DNA of 6,972 nt from Bacteroidales bacterium (lineage in GTDB: Bacteria > Bacteroidota > Bacteroidia > Bacteroidales > B18-G4): assembly GCA_023145125.1 (NCBI GenBank), contig JAGLEK010000512.1:1-6972 (forward strand), read 5' to 3'. Shown one piece after another: positions 1 through 5,583 of the stretch. The translations under genes and the position numbers were made by a program. Each line of letters begins with the position of its first letter. Position 1 is the first letter of the stretch. The notes beneath the pieces were generated by a model, which was given only the letters and a program-made list of their open reading frames with translations, was not told the origin of the DNA and searched no databases.

Positions 1-22
1 AATTAAAAACCCATACAAGCAT

Positions 23-2890
23 ATGCTGAGCAACAACTTTATACACAGGCACAACGGCCCCAGGGCTTCACAGCTGCCTTATATGCTGGAAATTGTTGGC
101 GTTGACACTATCCCGAAACTGATTGATGAAACTGTTCCGGCTTCCATCAGGATGAAAAATAGGCTTGACCTCCCCGAAGGGATGAATGAGTTTGAATATA
201 TCGACCACCTGAGAGAGATCGGTGCCAAGAATAAGTTGTTCAAGACATACATCGGAATGGGTTATTATAACACCATCACCCCGGGTGTGATCCAGCGCAA
301 CATCCTTGAAAATCCGGGCTGGTATACCTCATATACTCCTTACCAGGCTGAAATATCGCAAGGCAGGCTGGAGGCCCTGCTGAACTTCCAGACCATGGTA
401 TCTGACCTTACCGCTATGCCATTGGCAAATGCTTCACTGCTCGATGAAGGGACTGCCGCAGCTGAAGCCATGATCATGCTCTACAATGCCAGGAGCCGTG
501 CTGCTGTTAAGAGTGGTATCAACAAATTTTTTGTATCGGAAGGCTTGTTTCCCCAAACGCTGGAAATAGTCAAAGCCAGGGCCATGCCACTTGGTATAGA
601 GATCATCTCAGGCAAGGAAAGTGGTATTGAGTTTATCGGTGGGCTTTTTGGTGCATTGATACAATACCCTGATCAATTCGGAGAGGCCAGGGATTATGCA
701 GCATTTGTAAAGCAGGCGCATGAAAAAGAGATTGCAATTGCTGTTGCTGCTGACCTGTTGAGCCTTGCCCTTCTGACCCCTCCGGGAGAATGGGGTGCCG
801 ACGTGGTTGTTGGCACAAGCCAGCGATTTGGAGTCCCCCTTGGATATGGTGGCCCTCATGCTGCATTCTTTGCAACCCACGAAAAGTATAAAAGGAATAT
901 CCCCGGAAGGATCATCGGCACGTCTGTCGATGCACAGGGAAACCCTGCTCTGCGCATGGCACTGCAAACCCGCGAGCAGCATATAAAGAGAGAAAGGGCA
1001 ACATCAAATATATGCACGGCCCAGGCTCTGCTGGCCATCATGGCAGGAATGTATGGTGCGTATCACGGGCCTGAGGGATTGAAGGCCATCGCCCGCGACA
1101 TTAACGACTATGCATGCATCCTTGCTTCTGTATTGAAAGAACTGGGCATGGATCTGCATACACATAACTTCTTCGATACTGTCGTATTTAGTATTCCTGA
1201 TGACCTCGATCAGGAAACGATCAGGGAGAAGGCATTGCAAAAGGAGATCAACTTCCGTTATTTTGATGATGGAAGGATAGGCATCAGCCTGGATGAGACT
1301 ACTTCCGGAGACGATGTACAGGAGATACTGTCAATGTTTGCAATGCTGCGTGGTTTTAAACCTGCACAGGAAAATGAGTGTGACCACAGCCTGCCATCTG
1401 CCTTGTTGCGCAACAGTGAATTCATGACTCACCGGGTCTTCAACAGTTTGCATTCAGAGACTGAGATGATGCGTTATATGAAGAAACTTGAGAACAGGGA
1501 CCTTGCACTTAACCGTACCATGATACCACTCGGCTCCTGTACCATGAAACTCAATGCTGCTGCAGAAATGTTCTCCCTCAGCTGGCCCGAATTTGGTGCT
1601 TTGCATCCATTTGTGCCGGAAGATCAGGCCGAAGGCTATGCAGAACTGATCGACAATCTTGGTAAAGACCTCTGCGAGATAACCGGCTTTTCGGCAATGT
1701 CTTTCCAGCCTAACTCCGGTGCCTCCGGCGAATATACCGGGCTGCTGGTTATTGATGCATACCATAAGAGCAGGGGAGATGAGCACAGAAACATCTGCCT
1801 GATCCCCTCATCTGCACATGGTACCAACCCTGCCAGCTCCGTAATGGCCGGCATGAAAGTGCTGATCGTACAATGTGATGAAAGGGGAAATATTGATACT
1901 GAAGACCTTAAAGCGAAGGCAAAAGAGCATAAGGAGACCCTGGCAGCCCTCATGGTCACCTATCCGTCTACTCATGGCGTATTTGAAGAGTCGATACTTG
2001 AGATCATGGACATCATCCATGACAATGGCGGGCAGGTATACATGGACGGAGCTAACATGAATGCCCAGGTAGGGCTGACAAGCCCCGGGCTGATAGGTGC
2101 TGATGTGTGCCACCTCAACCTGCACAAGACCTTTGGCATCCCTCATGGTGGCGGTGGCCCCGGTGTTGGGCCCATCGGTGTTGCAGAACACCTGTCTGAA
2201 TTTCTGCCCGGAAATCCCATCGTGAAGACCGGCGGCGTGAGAGCGATAGGCGCAGTGGCTTCCGCACCATTCGGTAGTGCCATGATCCTGCCCATCTCCT
2301 ACGGTTATATCAAACTCCTTGGAAAGGACGGGCTGAAAACCGCAACCGAATATGCCATTCTGAATGCAAATTACCTGAAGTCTAAACTTGAAAGCCATTA
2401 TAAGATCCTATACACGGGAAAAAATGGCCGTGTGGCACATGAAATGATCCTGGATTGTAACCAGTTCATGAAAACAGCTGATATCATGGTGGTGGATATT
2501 GCCAAGCGCCTGATGGATTTTGGTTTTCATGCACCCACAGTGGCATTTCCGGTGATCGGGACCCTGATGGTGGAGCCTACCGAAAGTGAGCCGTTGGAAG
2601 AACTCGACCGTTTCATTGAGGCAATGGTAACTATCCGCAAGGAAATAAAAGAAATCGAAGATGGAAATTGCTCCAGGGAAGATAATATGATCAAGCATGC
2701 GCCGCATACCCTGGCCATGGTCATGGATGAGAACTGGAATTTCCCTTACAGTAAAAAAGACGCAGCTTTCCCGAATGGAGTTCCCGAGCGCGACAAATAC
2801 TGGCCCGACGTTACCCGCATCGATGATGCATTTGGGGATAGGAATCTGATGTGTACTTGTGGGCTTCCGGAAAACTACGTTTCAGAATAG
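23..2890 (+). CDS. gcvP: Glycine dehydrogenase (aminomethyl-transferring), P-protein of the glycine cleavage system
   Basis: This cytoplasmic PLP enzyme decarboxylates glycine and transfers the remaining aminomethyl group to the lipoyl arm of H-protein; GcvT and GcvH, its partners, are not in this window. At 955 residues it is the full one-chain form (E. coli GcvP is about 957), not the split GcvPA/GcvPB type. Both halves are visible. The N-terminal half has RHNGP (residues 9-13), the YTPYQAEISQGR block from about 104, and SLLDEGTAAAEA from about 138. The C-terminal catalytic half has IPLGSCTMKLN, QPNSGASGEY, SSAHGTNPAS and MDGANMNAQVG. The PLP lysine is K702 in LNLHKTFGIPHGGGGPG, followed by the usual glycine-rich loop. 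The C-terminal NLMCTCGLPENY also fits the family. The start is chosen because RHNGP then falls at the usual distance from the N-terminus. The frame stays open to the window edge, so a slightly earlier start is not excluded. No Shine-Dalgarno, promoter or glycine riboswitch can be judged in the 22 bases upstream. Confidence 0.98.
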   Translation: MLSNNFIHRHNGPRASQLPYMLEIVGVDTIPKLIDETVPASIRMKNRLDLPEGMNEFEYIDHLREIGAKNKLFKTYIGMGYYNTITPGVIQRNILENPGWYTSYTPYQAEISQGRLEALLNFQTMVSDLTAMPLANASLLDEGTAAAEAMIMLYNARSRAAVKSGINKFFVSEGLFPQTLEIVKARAMPLGIEIISGKESGIEFIGGLFGALIQYPDQFGEARDYAAFVKQAHEKEIAIAVAADLLSLALLTPPGEWGADVVVGTSQRFGVPLGYGGPHAAFFATHEKYKRNIPGRIIGTSVDAQGNPALRMALQTREQHIKRERATSNICTAQALLAIMAGMYGAYHGPEGLKAIARDINDYACILASVLKELGMDLHTHNFFDTVVFSIPDDLDQETIREKALQKEINFRYFDDGRIGISLDETTSGDDVQEILSMFAMLRGFKPAQENECDHSLPSALLRNSEFMTHRVFNSLHSETEMMRYMKKLENRDLALNRTMIPLGSCTMKLNAAAEMFSLSWPEFGALHPFVPEDQAEGYAELIDNLGKDLCEITGFSAMSFQPNSGASGEYTGLLVIDAYHKSRGDEHRNICLIPSSAHGTNPASSVMAGMKVLIVQCDERGNIDTEDLKAKAKEHKETLAALMVTYPSTHGVFEESILEIMDIIHDNGGQVYMDGANMNAQVGLTSPGLIGADVCHLNLHKTFGIPHGGGGPGVGPIGVAEHLSEFLPGNPIVKTGGVRAIGAVASAPFGSAMILPISYGYIKLLGKDGLKTATEYAILNANYLKSKLESHYKILYTGKNGRVAHEMILDCNQFMKTADIMVVDIAKRLMDFGFHAPTVAFPVIGTLMVEPTESEPLEELDRFIEAMVTIRKEIKEIEDGNCSREDNMIKHAPHTLAMVMDENWNFPYSKKDAAFPNGVPERDKYWPDVTRIDDAFGDRNLMCTCGLPENYVSE

Positions 2891-2926
2891 GGAACAGAGG
2901 AACAAGGAATAAGAATAAGAATGATG
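2891..2926. repeat. Degenerate purine-rich short repeat after gcvP
   Basis: Directly after the gcvP stop codon the motif GAAYA recurs at 2892, 2900, 2907 and 2913, with a variant GAATG at 2919. The steps are 8, 7, 6 and 6 bases, so this is an imperfect microsatellite-like run, nearly all A and G with a few C and T. It lies between the stop codon and the terminator hairpin and encodes nothing evident. It may be low-complexity drift; its function is unknown. Confidence 0.4.
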
Positions 2927-2929
2927 AGT

Positions 2930-2970
2930 GGGTTGTCATACCTATTGTGGATAGTAACCCTTTTATTATT
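2930..2970 (+). terminator. Probable intrinsic terminator of gcvP, in a convergent gene junction
   Basis: An outer stem GGGTT (2930-2934) pairs with AACCC (2956-2960). An inner stem CTAT (2942-2945) pairs with ATAG (2951-2954) around a 5-base loop, leaving a bulge of several unpaired bases on the left arm. A T-rich tract, TTTTATTATT, follows at 2961-2970. It starts about 40 bases after the gcvP stop, where a terminator is expected. The tract overlaps the stop codon (2966-2968) of the convergent minus-strand gene. On the minus strand the same stem is followed only by scattered T residues, so a bidirectional role is possible but weaker. The large bulge keeps confidence moderate. Confidence 0.45.
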
Positions 2971-3844
2971 GTACTAGAAATCTGCACTTGTAAACCTCTC
3001 TCCCTTCAACCTCAATCTTAAGGAAATATATTCCGGGTTTGAGTGATCCTTTTTCTATCTTGGGATTGGCAACTGAAGGCTCATATACCACCCTTCCGTA
3101 GGAATCAAATACTTTGCAGCTTTTTATCTGAACATCACCACTTATTTTAATAACCGAGGTACCGCTTACCGGGTTGGGAATGATTTGAACTTGTTTATCC
3201 CCGGTATTTTGTTCATCGATAGTTACCTCTGTAATAAAACATCTATTATACAGGGGGTTCATGTAATTTAGTAAACTATTACGACTGAAGCATAATAGCT
3301 CCTGGTTATAATCAGCGATACATGAAAAGTTACCTGCAGTGAGTAGGCCCAAAGTAGATCCAATACCTTCAATCCAGTATTCATCATACCAATCATACCA
3401 GTGATCCAAGAGCATTCTTCTTCTGTCAATACCCAGTTCGTCAGTAATCGTATCAACATCAGCAACTATCATGTAAATCGGATAACAGGCCATGGATGAT
3501 ACCAATGCTGAATCACCTATGTTCATACCAAACCTATACAGTAGAAACTCTTCCATTAAGGAGTTGTGGTTGAAAAAGATCTCTTTATTTATCGTATCTT
3601 CTCTTATACCTCCCAAATATGATACATCATTTTGCAAGGTCGAATCCGTGCTGAAATACACTTTTGTGTAAGCAGTGTCATTGATGATGGTGTCTCCATC
3701 CAAGAATAAATAATCCGTCCATGCCCAACCCCAGGACCAATTTACGATGGCCCACGAATTTCCTTCTATAACTAATTGTTTGTAATCCTGTCCGGTCAGC
3801 GACAGGCAAATGACGAGTGAGACCGAAAAAAGTAAAAATCTCAT
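2966..3844 (-). CDS. Secreted protein with T9SS type A C-terminal sorting domain, function unknown
   Basis: This is a 292-residue protein likely exported by the Sec system and then carried across the outer membrane by the type IX system. Residues 1-19 form a signal peptide (MRF, then a hydrophobic core LLFSVSLVICLSL), with probable cleavage before Q20. The C-terminal 75 or so residues are a sorting domain: IIPNPVSG (about 221-228), then a beta-rich stretch with VFDSYGRVVYE and GSLKPGIYFLKI (266-277), ending in KCRFLVQ. The middle part resembles an uncharacterised Bacteroidota family with GDT-I-N---Y-KVYF, GGIREDTINKEIFF (78-91) and WIEGIGSTLGLL (157-168). It is rich in tryptophan near 31-42 and has six cysteines after the signal peptide. 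I recognise no catalytic motif. I prefer the start at 3844 because it puts the signal peptide at the very N-terminus; an in-frame ATG at 3868 would add eight residues. The gene lies 58 bases downstream of nnr on the same strand, with no TAnnTTTG box in between, so co-transcription is possible. Confidence 0.85.
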   Translation of the reverse strand: MRFLLFSVSLVICLSLTGQDYKQLVIEGNSWAIVNWSWGWAWTDYLFLDGDTIINDTAYTKVYFSTDSTLQNDVSYLGGIREDTINKEIFFNHNSLMEEFLLYRFGMNIGDSALVSSMACYPIYMIVADVDTITDELGIDRRRMLLDHWYDWYDEYWIEGIGSTLGLLTAGNFSCIADYNQELLCFSRNSLLNYMNPLYNRCFITEVTIDEQNTGDKQVQIIPNPVSGTSVIKISGDVQIKSCKVFDSYGRVVYEPSVANPKIEKGSLKPGIYFLKIEVEGREVYKCRFLVQ

Positions 3845-3870
3845 GGTTATTCGAATTAAGTTATGCAATG

Positions 3871-3898
3871 GGATGGTATCCTTATGGTAATACTATCC
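3871..3898. repeat. Inverted repeat between nnr and the T9SS gene
   Basis: GGATGGTAT (3871-3879) and ATACTATCC (3890-3898) form a 9-position stem around a 10-base loop, with one position that is G-T on the plus strand and A-C on the minus strand. It begins 4 bases after the nnr stop codon in the direction of minus-strand transcription. No T run follows it on that strand, so it is not a standard intrinsic terminator. It could be a weak attenuator, an mRNA end stabiliser, an operator or chance. Confidence 0.35.
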
Positions 3899-3902
3899 TT
3901 AA

Positions 3903-5414
3903 TTATTTTTGAAGTATCTGATAAGCATACCCAATATGTCCCGTAATATCGCTGGCCAGTGATGCTTCGTATCCCAGGTCTTCTGATGCCAGGTCGCCGG
4001 CAAGCCCGTGCAGGTATGTGCCCACGAGACAGGCTTCAAGGGATGAATATCCCTGGGCCAGCAGGCCGAGGATCACTCCGGTTAACACATCACCGCTCCC
4101 TCCGGTAGCCATGCCGGGGTTTCCTGTTGAATTATAGAAGCACATGCCATCGGGGCAACTTATTGCTGTAGAATACCCTTTGAGAACGACGTATGCTCCA
4201 TATCTGACCGAAAACTCACGTTGCAGCTTATCCCTTTCAAATGCATTGTTGCTCTTTCCTGCCAGACGCTCAAATTCTTTTGGATGAGGGGTGAAGATAC
4301 ATCCCGGCGGGATGAATGATAACCATGTTTTATTCTCGCCAAGGATGTTGATAGCATCAGCATCAAATAATATGGGTAAGCCGGTGTTCTGGATAAGGAC
4401 TTTTAATGCCGTCCGGGTTTCTTTGTCCTGTCCTATCCCGGGGCCAATACCGATTGCATTGTATGGGTATAAGTCAGGTAATTCAGAAAATGATGTTTCT
4501 GAACGGTCGATGCTTGTCATCACTTCGGGCACTGCGGTCTGTATGATGTCATAGCCTTTTTTTGGAACGTGTGTTGTCAGCAGGCCGGCACCTGTACGCA
4601 TGCATGCTTCAGAAGCCAGAACGGCTGCCCCCATCTTTCCATAACTGCCTGCGATGAGCAAAGCATGGCCAAACCTGCCCTTATGATCGAACTTTCTGCG
4701 TTTTTTGATCAGGCCCTGAATGTCGGTTACCAGCACCAGGTAGTCTGCCTTATCCACGCTTTTTACAAAGTCAGGGTGGAGGTTTATGCTCATGATCTCC
4801 CATTCTTTTACGAAGGGCAGATTTTCTGAAAACATGAAAGCCTTTTTAGCAAATTCGAAGGAGAGTGTAACATCGGCATTGATGATGGCCCCACCACTGT
4901 CTACGCTCGACTTATCGGCAAAAAGCCCTGAAGGAATATCTATAGATACCACCTTTGTATTTTGATTGTTGATGTATTCGATGACCTGCCCGATGAAGCC
5001 GGTCACCGGCTTTGACAGGCCCGAACCGAAAATAGCATCCACAACCCAGTCGCTGTTAAGGGTTTCCGGCAAATCTTCAAACCGGCTGATCTCGTTGATC
5101 TTGACCTTTTTCTGGTACCTGAGGTTGTCAAGGTTTGTATTGAAATCGTCGGATGATTTATCAGAGTATCTCAGCACAAATACTTCCACCCTGAAATCCT
5201 TTTTGAAAAGGAGGCGTGCAATGGCCAGACCATCGCCACCATTATTGCCCAATCCGCAAAAAACCTTGATCCTGTCTGTTGACCTAAACTTACCCAGCAT
5301 CCATTTATAGCAAGACTTGGCTGCACGCTCCATCAGGTCGATGGAGTCTACCGGTTCATTTTTAATGGTATAGGCATCCGCCTCGCGGACTTTATCGATG
5401 GGAAGGATTTTCAT
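3903..5414 (-). CDS. nnr: Bifunctional NAD(P)H-hydrate epimerase / ADP-dependent NAD(P)H-hydrate dehydratase
   Basis: This cytoplasmic metabolite-repair enzyme fixes hydrated NADH and NADPH. The epimerase interconverts the R and S hydrates, and the dehydratase restores NAD(P)H from the S form, using ADP in the bacterial family. The 503-residue length matches the fused YjeF type. The epimerase domain covers about residues 1-215, with GLGNNGGDG (54-62), VDAIFGSGL (125-133, D126 the likely catalytic acid) and SIDIPSG (157-163). The ribokinase-like dehydratase domain covers about 225-503, with HKGRFGHALLIAGS from 244, GPGIG (324-328), FDADAINIL (350-358), TPHPKEF (375-381), LKG (411-413) and GNPGMATGGSGDVLTG (431-446), where D442 is the expected catalytic residue. 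All key motifs look intact. The start follows a TAnnTTTG-type box about 23 bases upstream, and the protein begins MKILPIDKVREAD as expected. It is divergent from rlmD and may be co-transcribed with the T9SS gene downstream. Confidence 0.96.
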   Translation of the reverse strand: MKILPIDKVREADAYTIKNEPVDSIDLMERAAKSCYKWMLGKFRSTDRIKVFCGLGNNGGDGLAIARLLFKKDFRVEVFVLRYSDKSSDDFNTNLDNLRYQKKVKINEISRFEDLPETLNSDWVVDAIFGSGLSKPVTGFIGQVIEYINNQNTKVVSIDIPSGLFADKSSVDSGGAIINADVTLSFEFAKKAFMFSENLPFVKEWEIMSINLHPDFVKSVDKADYLVLVTDIQGLIKKRRKFDHKGRFGHALLIAGSYGKMGAAVLASEACMRTGAGLLTTHVPKKGYDIIQTAVPEVMTSIDRSETSFSELPDLYPYNAIGIGPGIGQDKETRTALKVLIQNTGLPILFDADAINILGENKTWLSFIPPGCIFTPHPKEFERLAGKSNNAFERDKLQREFSVRYGAYVVLKGYSTAISCPDGMCFYNSTGNPGMATGGSGDVLTGVILGLLAQGYSSLEACLVGTYLHGLAGDLASEDLGYEASLASDITGHIGYAYQILQK

Positions 5415-5437
5415 TACAGCAACTTATTTATTCCCTG

Positions 5438-5445
5438 CAAATATA
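5438..5445 (-). promoter_or_regulatory. Bacteroidota-type -7 promoter box for nnr
   Basis: Read on the minus strand this is TATATTTG, a full match to the TAnnTTTG -7 consensus known for the main sigma factor of Bacteroidota. It ends 23 bases before the nnr ATG, which implies a short leader of roughly 15-20 bases. I see no clear TTG-type -33 element at the usual distance, so the call rests on one box and its position. Confidence 0.55.
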
Positions 5446-5474
5446 CGCAATATCGCCACAGGGACATGAGGAGA

Positions 5475-5544
5475 AACGAAAATCGATTATCGAGTATCAA
5501 ATATCGAAAATCCACCCAACCCCCAACACTCAACCCTCAAAACT
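5475..5544. repeat. Degenerate heptanucleotide tandem repeat between divergent promoters
   Basis: Ten consecutive 7-base units can be laid out without gaps. The left block is built on ATCGAWT: AACGAAA at 5475, ATCGATT at 5482, ATCGAGT at 5489, ATCAAAT at 5496 and ATCGAAA at 5503. A transition unit ATCCACC follows at 5510. The right block is built on CAACMCT: CAACCCC at 5517, CAACACT at 5524, CAACCCT at 5531 and CAAAACT at 5538. From 5507 to 5550 the plus strand has no G at all. The array sits between the -7 boxes of nnr and rlmD and overlaps where an rlmD -33 element would lie. It has no coding potential that I can support. Confidence 0.6.
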
Positions 5545-5558
5545 TCAAAAGGAAGTTG

Positions 5559-5566
5559 TACTTTTG
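5559..5566 (+). promoter_or_regulatory. Bacteroidota-type -7 promoter box for rlmD
   Basis: TACTTTTG matches the TAnnTTTG consensus exactly and ends 17 bases before the rlmD ATG, so the predicted leader is only about 10 bases, with no room for a normal Shine-Dalgarno. No convincing TTG-type -33 element is visible; that region is occupied by the end of the heptanucleotide repeat. Confidence 0.6.
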
Positions 5567-5583
5567 CACGAAATTTACATGTC

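Noticed and set aside
1808..2398. A 196-codon open frame on the minus strand inside gcvP
   Set aside because: It lies wholly opposite the conserved catalytic half of gcvP, its translation has no recognisable domain, and long antisense frames are expected opposite a conserved gene with this codon use.
3782..3844. Possible lipoprotein signal (LVIC) in the T9SS protein
   Set aside because: The residue before the cysteine is isoleucine, not G, A or S, and the cysteine sits inside the hydrophobic core. A signal peptidase I site before the glutamine at residue 20 fits better.
3903..5414. The fusion of epimerase and dehydratase domains as a novel gene fusion
   Set aside because: This two-domain arrangement is the normal form of the YjeF/Nnr family in many bacteria, and both active sites look intact.
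5475..5544. Reading the 7-base repeat as a CRISPR array
   Set aside because: Units are 7 bases with no unique spacers, so it is a simple degenerate tandem repeat.
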